This document shows, one piece after another, positions 46,549 to 53,492 of a DNA stretch of 64,000 nt (positions are counted from its first letter, which is position 1; the number at the start of each line of letters is the position of its first letter). Origin of the DNA: Desulfofundulus thermobenzoicus (lineage in GTDB: Bacteria > Bacillota > Desulfotomaculia > Desulfotomaculales > Desulfovirgulaceae). The stretch is taken from assembly GCF_009428905.1 (NCBI RefSeq), contig NZ_WHYR01000005.1:1-64000 (forward strand). The letters are read 5' to 3'. The position numbers were made by a program, and so were the translations under genes. Below the pieces are notes generated by a model. That model saw only the letters and a list, made by a program, of their open reading frames with translations, ran no database searches and had not been told where the DNA came from.

Positions 46549-47424
46549 ATAGACCGTATATTACTTATTGCTGCACTTACGGCAGTCATTCATCTGACTG
46601 ATACGCTGGTTTATGCCGTGAGACTGTCCGGGGTGATTACCAGGCGCCTGGCCACAGCCTTTTCCCTGTTTCAATTAATATCCCTGCTGGCCAGCACCGC
46701 CAACCTGATTCAGGCGCCCCTGTTATCATCGGTGGTGGAACGAACCATTAACACCGGCCTGCAGCACACCGGTACCGCCGGGCAAAACCTGCTGGAGTCA
46801 CCCCTGTACTACCAGCAACTGGCCCATCTTTGCCTGGATATTCGCATGATTATTTTCGCGGCCACCCTGGGCACTGTGGCTGGCGTGCTCTCAACCCCGG
46901 CCTTCAACTATATTTTCACCAGGGTGATTTTCCTTTTTGAAGAGGCCGGTTCCATTCCCCGGCTGATCCTGATGTTGCTCTCGCCATACCGCCTGGCCCG
47001 TACATTGCACAAAAGGCCCCGGTATGGGGTTACCTTCAGGCCTTCCCTGCCCGCCCGGCCCCGGAATATCCCCATGGCCTTTCTGGCGGCCAATACCCTG
47101 GTCATCGGCATCTGGACCACGGGGGTTTTATCGGCGTTATACGCCGGCGCCCTGCTGCCGGACTACCGCTCCACGGCCAGCCTTCTTTCCGGGGTGGTTA
47201 ACGGCGCAGCCACCATTCTTTCGGCCATGATTGTGGATCCCACAGCAGCCACCATTACCGACCAGGCACTGCGGGGAACCAGGGATCAGCGGGATGTGCG
47301 CCAGATGGTTTATTACCTGTGTTTGACCAGGGTTTTAGGTACCATCCTGGCCCAGGCCCTTTTCCTGCCGGCCGCCGTATTGATTAAAGAAGTGGCCCTG
47401 GTCATTGCCGTTTCCAATCACTAA
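46549..47424 (+). CDS. amj: Lipid II flippase Amj family
   Basis: 291 residues, about six to eight membrane helices. The N-terminal DRILLIAALTAVIHLTDTLV and YAVRLSGVITRRLATAFSLF resemble the start of Bacillus Amj, the alternate flippase to MurJ. The frame is open from 46456, but upstream codons look non-native. AGGTGAT (46536-46542) is six bases before ATA 46549, with no ATG, GTG or TTG at that spot. I place the start there with caution; GTG 46499 is an alternative without a good ribosome site. Lies after an L,D-transpeptidase gene, fitting a cell-wall neighbourhood. Confidence 0.82.
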   Translation: MDRILLIAALTAVIHLTDTLVYAVRLSGVITRRLATAFSLFQLISLLASTANLIQAPLLSSVVERTINTGLQHTGTAGQNLLESPLYYQQLAHLCLDIRMIIFAATLGTVAGVLSTPAFNYIFTRVIFLFEEAGSIPRLILMLLSPYRLARTLHKRPRYGVTFRPSLPARPRNIPMAFLAANTLVIGIWTTGVLSALYAGALLPDYRSTASLLSGVVNGAATILSAMIVDPTAATITDQALRGTRDQRDVRQMVYYLCLTRVLGTILAQALFLPAAVLIKEVALVIAVSNH

Positions 47425-47535
47425 AAATGGGCCACCGGACAGGCACACAATTGTCGCCGGCGGATAACCTGATATTAGCTGTGCTCACCCGCCCGGGCCC
47501 GGTTATCAGAGCACGGCGAAAGGTGATGATGCCCT

Positions 47536-48189
47536 GTGCGCTGCTGCACCATACCCATCCGTACCCATGTAATCAACGAACAGGACGATATTGTGTCCCT
47601 GGTCCAACGCTATACCACCGGCATAGCCGGTCCCGGAGATGTGATTGCCATTGCCGAAAGCGTGGTGGCCATTACGCAGAAAAGAGCCATATTACCGGAA
47701 GACGTTCATCCGGGACTGCTGGCCCGCTTCCTGTGCCGCTTTCCCGCCAAACACGGCAGCCTGGCCACTCCGCCGGCCATGGAACTGGCCATCAGGGAGG
47801 CCGGACCGGCAAGGATCCTTTTGGGCTGTGCAGCCGCAGCCCTGGGCCGGCTATTGGGCAGGCGGGGCCTGTTTTACCTGGTGGCCGGACGGGAACTGGC
47901 CTTTATCGACGACATTGCCGGTACCATGTGGCCCTATGAAAGACATATTATCCTCGGTCCTCAAAAACCGGGCAAAATCGTAGCGGCCATTAAAGAAGCC
48001 ACCGGTGTCGATGCAGTGATTGCCGATGTCAACGATATCCGCTGTGTGGACATCCTGGCGGCCACCACCCCGGCAAGCAGGAAAATAGCCCGGGAAGCAC
48101 TGGTTGACAATCCCTTTGGCAACGACGACCAGCAAACACCCATCGTGGTTATCAAAACGGTGAAGGAGGCGTCAGACCAGGCCGCATGA
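47536..48189 (+). CDS. CofE-like (F420-0:L-glutamate ligase family) protein
   Basis: 217 residues from GTG 47536, after AAAGGTGAT. IPIRTHVINEQDDIVSLVQR, GDVIAIAESVVAITQKRA and DNPFGNDDQQTPIVVIK follow the CofE fold. In archaea and actinobacteria this enzyme adds glutamate to coenzyme F420, which most Firmicutes lack; no other F420 gene is here. Related stand-alone proteins in Clostridia have no assigned function. Between amj and the arginine decarboxylase on the same strand. Confidence 0.75.
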   Translation: MRCCTIPIRTHVINEQDDIVSLVQRYTTGIAGPGDVIAIAESVVAITQKRAILPEDVHPGLLARFLCRFPAKHGSLATPPAMELAIREAGPARILLGCAAAALGRLLGRRGLFYLVAGRELAFIDDIAGTMWPYERHIILGPQKPGKIVAAIKEATGVDAVIADVNDIRCVDILAATTPASRKIAREALVDNPFGNDDQQTPIVVIKTVKEASDQAA

Positions 48190-48323
48190 ACAGCGGCGTG
48201 AAACCTTTGGTAAATACGGCGGCGCCACCGGCCGGGCGGCAACCATTATCCGCCGCCGGAATCCCGCAAGCAACCCCGGGTTTGGCGCCAGATAAGAAAC
48301 ACAATGGAAATGGAGGGGGCACC

Positions 48324-48782
48324 TTGTTACCAACGCCAACCAAATATACCCTGGTGGCCGGAGCCGGGGAAGGACAGACACCCTTAAACGCCTTTGACCG
48401 GGCACTTTTAGAGTCAGGAGCCGGTAACGTCAATCTAATCCGGGTAAGCAGCATCCTGCCGCCCGGTGCCCGGTACGTGGAAACCCTCCCCCTGCCTCCG
48501 GGAGCCCTGGTGCCCGTAGCCTACGGGGCCATAAAATCCAGCACCCCCGGCGACCGCATTGCCGCCGCCGTGGCCGTGGGCATCCCCGAACAGGGCTTTG
48601 GAGTGATTATGGAATACTCCGGATACAATTACCGGGAAGAGGCGGAACGGATTATCCGCCAGATGGTGGAGGAAGCCTTTGCCATGCGGGGAATGGAAAT
48701 AAAAACATATATGGTGAAAGCGGTGGAACACCGGGTACAAAAAGCCGGCGCCGCCTTCGCCGGCCTTTTGATGTGGTATTGA
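48324..48782 (+). CDS. pdaD: Pyruvoyl-dependent arginine decarboxylase
   Basis: 152 residues from TTG 48324 (GGAGGGGG upstream), the normal length for the family; the frame opens at ATG 48186, overlapping the CofE-like stop, but without a ribosome site. YTLVAGAGEGQTPLNAFDRA is the N-terminal signature, and the self-cleavage Ser-Ser pair lies in NLIRVSSILPPGA, where the second serine becomes the pyruvoyl group. Makes agmatine for polyamine synthesis. KTYMVKAVEHRVQKAG near the end is typical. A terminator follows directly. Confidence 0.92.
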   Translation: MLPTPTKYTLVAGAGEGQTPLNAFDRALLESGAGNVNLIRVSSILPPGARYVETLPLPPGALVPVAYGAIKSSTPGDRIAAAVAVGIPEQGFGVIMEYSGYNYREEAERIIRQMVEEAFAMRGMEIKTYMVKAVEHRVQKAGAAFAGLLMWY

Positions 48783-48789
48783 GCCAGGA

Positions 48790-48817
48790 ACCGGGCAACC
48801 TGCCCGGTCTTTTTTAT
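48790..48817 (+). terminator. Terminator after pdaD
   Basis: ACCGGGCA (48790-48797) and TGCCCGGT (48801-48808) form a tight stem followed by CTTTTTTATT, eight bases past the stop. Confidence 0.93.
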
Positions 48818-48911
48818 TGTTGCATTAACCCCCCTCCCCCCTTTTCCTGCCCGCCAATTCGGGATAAAATAAAGTGGATTATCCGGTACCATCCAAAGGC
48901 GGTTGAAGACC

Positions 48912-49475
48912 ATGCGCATCATTGTGGCCATAACCGGCGCATCCGGAGCCATTTACGGCATAACCCTGCTGGAACAACTGCGCCTTTTGCACATTGAAAC
49001 CCACTTTATTTACAGCCCGTGGGGGGTAAAAACCATCGCCCTGGAAACCGGCCTGACCCTGGACCAGGCCACAACCCTGAGCAGTTACTGTTATCCGGCC
49101 AGCGATCTTACCGCGCCGGTGGCCAGCGGGTCCTTTTTGCACCAGGGTATGGTTGTCGCCCCCTGCAGCATGAAAACCCTGGCGGCCATTGCCTGTGGTT
49201 TGGCCGACAACCTGATTACCCGGGCCGCCGATGTGACTATAAAGGAAAGGCGCCCCCTGATCCTGATGGTCAGGGAAACGCCTTTGAGCGCCATTCACCT
49301 GGAAAACATGCTCAAACTGGCCCGCCTGGGCGTGACCATCCTGCCGCCGGTACCGGCCTTTTACCATCGCCCACAAACCATCCAGCACCTGGTGGATCAA
49401 ACGGTAGGCCGGGCGCTGGATTTACTGGGCATCACCCATAACCTGGGGGTAAGATGGGGAGAAAAGAACCACTAG
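48912..49475 (+). CDS. ubiX: Flavin prenyltransferase UbiX
   Basis: 187 residues. IIVAITGASGAIYGITLLEQ is the FMN-binding start and GSFLHQGMVVAPCSMKTLAAIA the conserved core; LVRE-type LMVRETPLSAIHLENM follows. Makes prenylated FMN for UbiD-type decarboxylases; no ubiD gene is in the window. ATG 48912 follows AAAGGCGG. The last bases overlap the convergent CBS gene by four. Confidence 0.94.
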   Translation: MRIIVAITGASGAIYGITLLEQLRLLHIETHFIYSPWGVKTIALETGLTLDQATTLSSYCYPASDLTAPVASGSFLHQGMVVAPCSMKTLAAIACGLADNLITRAADVTIKERRPLILMVRETPLSAIHLENMLKLARLGVTILPPVPAFYHRPQTIQHLVDQTVGRALDLLGITHNLGVRWGEKNH

Positions 49476-49951
49476 TCTTCCAAAAAGCTGTCAAAGATGT
49501 CCACCAGACTGGCGGATCTGATTATACCCACCGCTTTTAGCTCCCGGTCCACCACCGGCACGTTGTGTATTTCATTTTTAATCATCAACAGGGCCACTTC
49601 CTGGACGGGAGTTTCCTCGAGAACATAAATTTCCCGTAACGGACGCATTATTTCCCACACCCTCATCCGGCCGATTTGCCTCATTCGTCCGGCGGCGGAA
49701 CAGCTCAAGCAGGGCGCTGTCCAGGCATAACCGGGAAGCTTGACCACATGGGTATCCAGCGCCCGCAAAACCAAACGGATGGTTAAAAAGCCAATCAGAC
49801 GGCCATCATCATCCATTATGGCCAGGGATTCCTGCCCGAGTTTAACAGCTTCCTTCAGTGCCCCCATGGCCTCCTTGAAGCTGGCCTCGGCGTGCACCTT
49901 TACCAGCCTTCTCACGGGAATCATTTTATCTTTTGCGTGACAATCAGTCAT
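49472..49951 (-). CDS. CBS-domain pair protein
   Basis: 159 residues from ATG 49951 (GGAGGGGG eight bases upstream). Two CBS repeats: residues about 10-65 (ESLAIMDDDGRLIGFLTIRL) and 95-155 (NVPVVDRELKAVGIIRSASL), separated by an insert with a CLSC cysteine pair. Such modules bind adenine nucleotides or metals. Downstream of corA on the same strand, so a link to magnesium or nucleotide sensing is possible but unproven. Confidence 0.82.
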   Translation of the reverse strand: MTDCHAKDKMIPVRRLVKVHAEASFKEAMGALKEAVKLGQESLAIMDDDGRLIGFLTIRLVLRALDTHVVKLPGYAWTAPCLSCSAAGRMRQIGRMRVWEIMRPLREIYVLEETPVQEVALLMIKNEIHNVPVVDRELKAVGIIRSASLVDIFDSFLED

Positions 49952-49997
49952 CTTGGCCACCCCCTCCAGGACAACCTGATTTCACCTCAAAAAAATC

Positions 49998-50960
49998 CTA
50001 TAACATGTTTCTCTTTCTAAAAACCAGCAGAATAACCATGGACAAAACAAAGGAAAGGGTAACTATCCCTGGAAAGGCAGCTGCCGAGCGCTGGAAAGGC
50101 AAATCAACATTCATTCCATATAAGCTGAACACCATGGTGGGAATCATTAAAAGAATGGTTACAGAAGTAAGAAACTTCATTACCATGTTTAAATTATTGG
50201 AGATAACCGAAGCGTACGCGTCCATGGTGCTGCTCAAAATCTGAGCGTAAATATCACTCATTTCAATGGCCTGCTTGTTTTCGGTAATTACATCTTCCAG
50301 CAGGTCCTCATCTTCCTCATACATTTTAATCAGGCGATCATTTACCTCCAGCGGTTCCGGATCCTTGGCCAGGTGGGATTTGAGCAGCTTCTCCATAACG
50401 ATCTCATTGGCTTTTAAAGAGGTGGTAAAATATACCAGGCTTTTCTCCAGACCCAACAATTTAATTAACTCTTCATTTTTTGTGGAGCGATGCAGCCTCT
50501 GCTGTGTCTCTTCGCTTTTTTTATCAATCTGCCTGAGATAACGCAGATAATAAAGGGCGGTCTTAAAAAAAATCTGTAATAAAAAACGGGTTTTTTTAAA
50601 GGTATAAAAACCCTTGGTCCGGCAGGAAACAAACTCATTTAAAACGGCTATATCCTCAAGACAGACGGTGATCATTATATTTTCCGTGAAAATGATCCCC
50701 AGGGGGATGGTGTCGTAAACATTATCCCGGATCACCGGCACCCGGATAATAATGAGCACACAACCTTCTTCCACTTCTATGCGGGATGTCTCTTCCTCAT
50801 CCAGCGGGTATTCCAAAAAATCCGCCGGCAAGCCCAGTTGTCCAATCACTTGCTGTATTTCGTCCCTGGTAGGATTGACCAGGTTGATCCAGCTGCCCTT
50901 TTCACCCAGTACATCAATTTCCGTCAGCGTTTCATCCACACTTTTATATACCTTCAGCAA
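49998..50960 (-). CDS. corA: CorA-type magnesium transporter
   Basis: 320 residues. A long helical cytoplasmic domain, then two C-terminal membrane helices with the selectivity motif YGMN between them (SLYGMNVDLPFQ) and a basic tail (LVFRKRNML). Forms a pentameric Mg2+ channel. TTG 50960 follows GGGGGTG, which lies within the end of a 36-codon upstream ORF whose stop is only three bases away; translation of the two is probably coupled. Confidence 0.93.
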   Translation of the reverse strand: MLKVYKSVDETLTEIDVLGEKGSWINLVNPTRDEIQQVIGQLGLPADFLEYPLDEEETSRIEVEEGCVLIIIRVPVIRDNVYDTIPLGIIFTENIMITVCLEDIAVLNEFVSCRTKGFYTFKKTRFLLQIFFKTALYYLRYLRQIDKKSEETQQRLHRSTKNEELIKLLGLEKSLVYFTTSLKANEIVMEKLLKSHLAKDPEPLEVNDRLIKMYEEDEDLLEDVITENKQAIEMSDIYAQILSSTMDAYASVISNNLNMVMKFLTSVTILLMIPTMVFSLYGMNVDLPFQRSAAAFPGIVTLSFVLSMVILLVFRKRNML

Positions 50961-50963
50961 TAA

Positions 50964-51074
50964 TTACACACCCCCGTTTCTGAACTTTTCAGGGGCGGTC
51001 CCGCCTTCCCATGGTGTACCGGGACCGGCCCCGGATTTGGATAAATTCAAATGACTACTTGGGTCTGTGTCCAC
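50964..51074 (-). CDS. Candidate corA leader peptide, 36 residues
   Basis: GTG 51074 follows GGAGGTGAT, the most complete ribosome site in the neighbourhood, with three bases between. The peptide MDTDPSSHLNLSKSGAGPGT continues PWEGGTAPEKFRNGGV. It ends in TAA three bases before the corA TTG, and the corA ribosome site is inside its last codons. The acidic/proline start (DTDP) recalls the EPDP start of the enterobacterial mgtL leader, which responds to low Mg2+. It does not match YqzL, which lies here in Bacillus. Confidence 0.6.
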   Translation of the reverse strand: MDTDPSSHLNLSKSGAGPGTPWEGGTAPEKFRNGGV

Positions 51075-51110
51075 GGTATCACCTCCAAATAAAAAAGCCT
51101 TTACCATCTA

Positions 51111-51137
51111 AAAAAGCCGAAAACCCTGGTTGGCTTT
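51111..51137 (-). terminator. Terminator after era / attenuator-like hairpin before corA
   Basis: Minus strand AAAGCC (51132-51137) and GGCTTT (51113-51118) form a stem followed by more T. A competing helix TGGCT-GGAA-AGCCA overlaps its left arm. It serves as the era terminator, but also lies in the first 35 bases of the transcript from the promoter at 51150-51179. Confidence 0.6.
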
Positions 51138-51149
51138 CCAGCCACCACT

Positions 51150-51179
51150 ACAGTAACAGATTTGTTCCAACACTGTCAA
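51150..51179 (-). promoter_or_regulatory. Candidate promoter of the leader ORF-corA unit
   Basis: Minus strand TTGACA (51174-51179) and TACTGT (51150-51155) are 18 bases apart, just after the era stop codon. The -35 is perfect and the -10 matches at four positions. Confidence 0.6.
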
Positions 51180-51185
51180 GGTAAA

Positions 51186-52088
51186 TTAATGTTCCCTGGT
51201 GTAGCCGAAATCTTTTAAGTACGGGTCGCGGTTACGCCAGTCGGGTTTCACTTTGACCCACAAATCCAGATATATTTTCGACCCCAGGAGGGCTTCCATT
51301 TCTTCCCTGGCCAGGCGGCCCACTTCCCTGAGCATACGCCCCCCTTTCCCGATTAAAATGGCCTTCTGGGATTCCCGCTCGGCATAAATAACCGCCCGGA
51401 CGTAAACCAGTTGCGCAGATCTTTTTTCCACTTCCTCCACCACCACGGCCACGGCGTGGGGCACCTCCTGATTGGTCAGGTGGAGCACCTTTTCCCGGAT
51501 CAATTCGGCCATGATAAAACGTTCCGGCCGGTCGGTGATCATCTCGTCGGGATAATACTGCGGGCCAAAGGGCAGGTAGGAAACCACCAGGTTGAACAGC
51601 CGTTCCAGGTTTTCCCCCTCCAGGGCGGATACCGGAACAATTTCCGCAAAGGAAAATTTTTGCCGGAATTGATCAATCAGGGGCAAAAGCTCATTTTTAT
51701 TCCCAAGCAGATCGATTTTATTGATCACCAGGAAAACAGGGGTTTTTATCTCCCGCAGCTGATTGATGATATATTCGTCTCCCGGCCCGGGGGCCGTTGC
51801 CTCCACCAGGAAAAGAACCACATCCACTTCCCGCAGGGCGCTTAAAGCCACATCCACCATGTATTCACCCAGTTTGTGTTTTGGTTTATGAATCCCCGGC
51901 GTATCCAGGAAAACCACCTGGGCGTCGGCACGGGTAACCACGGAATGGATCTTGTGGCGGGTGGTCTGGGGCTTGTCGGACATGATGGCCACCTTCTGGC
52001 CCACCAGCCGGTTTAACAGGGTGGACTTGCCCACATTGGGCCTGCCCACCAGGGCTACAAACCCGGAACGAAACTGTTCCTGTACCAC
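51186..52088 (-). CDS. era: GTPase Era
   Basis: 300 residues from GTG 52088 (GAGGGGGAG seven bases upstream); the longer frame runs into cdd. G motifs: GRPNVGKST (G1), TTRHKI (G2), DTPG (G3), NKID (G4), and the KH domain at the C-terminus with KAILIGKGGRMLREVGRLAR. Binds the 3' end of 16S rRNA in 30S assembly. Part of the ybeY-dgkA-cdd-era string. Confidence 0.96.
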   Translation of the reverse strand: MVQEQFRSGFVALVGRPNVGKSTLLNRLVGQKVAIMSDKPQTTRHKIHSVVTRADAQVVFLDTPGIHKPKHKLGEYMVDVALSALREVDVVLFLVEATAPGPGDEYIINQLREIKTPVFLVINKIDLLGNKNELLPLIDQFRQKFSFAEIVPVSALEGENLERLFNLVVSYLPFGPQYYPDEMITDRPERFIMAELIREKVLHLTNQEVPHAVAVVVEEVEKRSAQLVYVRAVIYAERESQKAILIGKGGRMLREVGRLAREEMEALLGSKIYLDLWVKVKPDWRNRDPYLKDFGYTREH

Positions 52089-52137
52089 CGTCGTACTCCC
52101 CCTCAACGCCGTGCCATTGTTATCTGGCCATATCCTT

Positions 52138-52614
52138 TTACCTTTCCACCGGTTCGGTGACGCGCACCGGCCCGGACCGGGAGGCCTCCCGGTCAACCGT
52201 TTCCTCCCCTTTCAGTTGAAAAGCCTCCGGGAGCAGGCCGGCCACCGTTTGCACCCGGTAGTCCCCCCGGTCGTTGCACATATAAACCGCCAGATCCGGT
52301 GCAAACTCGGCCAGCACCTGGCGGCAGGCGCCACAGGGCGCGCAGTATTCCCGGTCATCCCAGATGACGGCCAGGGCGGCGAATTCCCTTTCACCGTTGC
52401 TCACCGCTTTAAACAGGGCCACCCTTTCAGCGCAGATGGACAGGCCGTAAGAAGCATTCTCAATATTACAACCGGAATATAACCGCCCTGCCTGCGTCAA
52501 CAGGGCCGCTCCCACCGAAAAACCAGAATAGGGGGCATAGGCCTTTTCCCGGGCGGCCCGGGCGGTATTGATCAATTTTTCCACTGGAAATTGCATCATC
52601 GGCAGATCAATCAT
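52138..52614 (-). CDS. cdd: Cytidine deaminase
   Basis: 158 residues. Zinc and catalytic motifs are CAERVALFKAV (Cys-Ala-Glu form of the homotetrameric class) and PCGACRQVLAEF. GGGAGGAGG precedes ATG 52614, which overlaps the dgkA stop by four bases (ATGA). The C-terminal 25 residues (EETVDREASRSGPVRVTE) extend beyond the usual family end. Salvages cytidine and deoxycytidine. Confidence 0.95.
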   Translation of the reverse strand: MIDLPMMQFPVEKLINTARAAREKAYAPYSGFSVGAALLTQAGRLYSGCNIENASYGLSICAERVALFKAVSNGEREFAALAVIWDDREYCAPCGACRQVLAEFAPDLAVYMCNDRGDYRVQTVAGLLPEAFQLKGEETVDREASRSGPVRVTEPVER

Positions 52615-53009
52615 TATTTTATACCTCCTCCCGCAGACGAAATACGGTGCAATAAAGCCATAAGATAGGGGTAAAAAACCAGAACACCCACCACCACCGC
52701 ATTAATGGCCGCCAGCAGGACGGCCCCGGCGGCCACATCCTTGGCCACCCTGGCCAGGGGATGATAGCGCCGGGTATAAAGATCCACCACCGCTTCCAGG
52801 GCGGTATTGAACATTTCCGCCACCAGCACCAGGGCAATGGTCAGGCAAAGCAAAGACAGCTCCCCGGCGGGCACTCCCAGCATAAAGGCCGCCAACAGCA
52901 CCAGCAGGGCCGCTCCAAAATGAAAGCGCAAATTGGCCTGGGTGCGCCAGGCATGGGCCAGGCCGGCCAGGGCGTAACCCAGGCTCCTTCCAAAACCACC
53001 CCGGGGCAT
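52614..53009 (-). CDS. dgkA: Diacylglycerol/undecaprenol kinase
   Basis: 131 residues, three membrane helices. The family motif is AEMFNTALEAVVDLYTRRYH (E-x3-N-T-A-x-E). In Gram-positives this enzyme phosphorylates undecaprenol. Lies between ybeY and cdd with overlapping or near-zero spacing. Confidence 0.94.
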   Translation of the reverse strand: MPRGGFGRSLGYALAGLAHAWRTQANLRFHFGAALLVLLAAFMLGVPAGELSLLCLTIALVLVAEMFNTALEAVVDLYTRRYHPLARVAKDVAAGAVLLAAINAVVVGVLVFYPYLMALLHRISSAGGGIK

Positions 53010-53015
53010 ACTTCT

Positions 53016-53492
53016 TCACCTGCCGGGAGGGAATTCCCTGGTCAAGCCCACCCTGGCCAGCACCGCTTCCTCCATTTCCCGCATGCGCCGGGCGGCCGTT
53101 TCTTCCTGGTGGTCGTAACCCAGCAGGTGCAGAACACCGTGGACGGTCAGATAGGCCACTTCCCGTTGAAAACCATGCCCGTACTCTTCACCTTGCCGCC
53201 GGGCCGTTTCCAGGGAAATCACCACATCCCCCAGCACCTTCTCTTCACCGGCTTCGGGCATGGGTTCCCCCTCTTCCATGGCAAAGGACAGCACATCGGT
53301 AGGGCAATCCACACCGCGATATTCCCGGTTCAACCGCCGGATATACTCGTCATTCACAAATACCAGGCTTACCTCGGCGTCCACCATCCTCCCGGCCAGC
53401 ATCAGTGTCTCTTCCACCACTCTGGTCAACAACCCGGTGAGATGTTCAACCACCGGCACTTCTTCTTGCAAGTTGTTTACGAGTACCGGCAC
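53016..53492 (-). CDS. ybeY: Endoribonuclease YbeY
   Basis: 158 residues. The metal-binding motif is HGVLHLLGYDH; NREYRGVDCPTDVLSFAM is the other family block. Processes rRNA ends and takes part in ribosome quality control. GTG 53492 lies inside the end of pgpH (47-base overlap), preceded by GGAGAAGG. Confidence 0.95.
   Translation of the reverse strand: MPVLVNNLQEEVPVVEHLTGLLTRVVEETLMLAGRMVDAEVSLVFVNDEYIRRLNREYRGVDCPTDVLSFAMEEGEPMPEAGEEKVLGDVVISLETARRQGEEYGHGFQREVAYLTVHGVLHLLGYDHQEETAARRMREMEEAVLARVGLTREFPPGR

Noticed and set aside
47427-47939. 170-codon plus-strand frame overlapping the CofE-like gene
   Set aside because: Different frame from the recognisable CofE-like protein; only random-looking sequence.
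50964-51074. YqzL homologue after era
   Set aside because: Position suits, but the peptide lacks the W-x-LF / Y pattern I expect for YqzL.
50961-51143. M-box (ykoK) magnesium riboswitch before corA
   Set aside because: The leader is too short and lacks the conserved M-box helices; the small ORF explains most of it.
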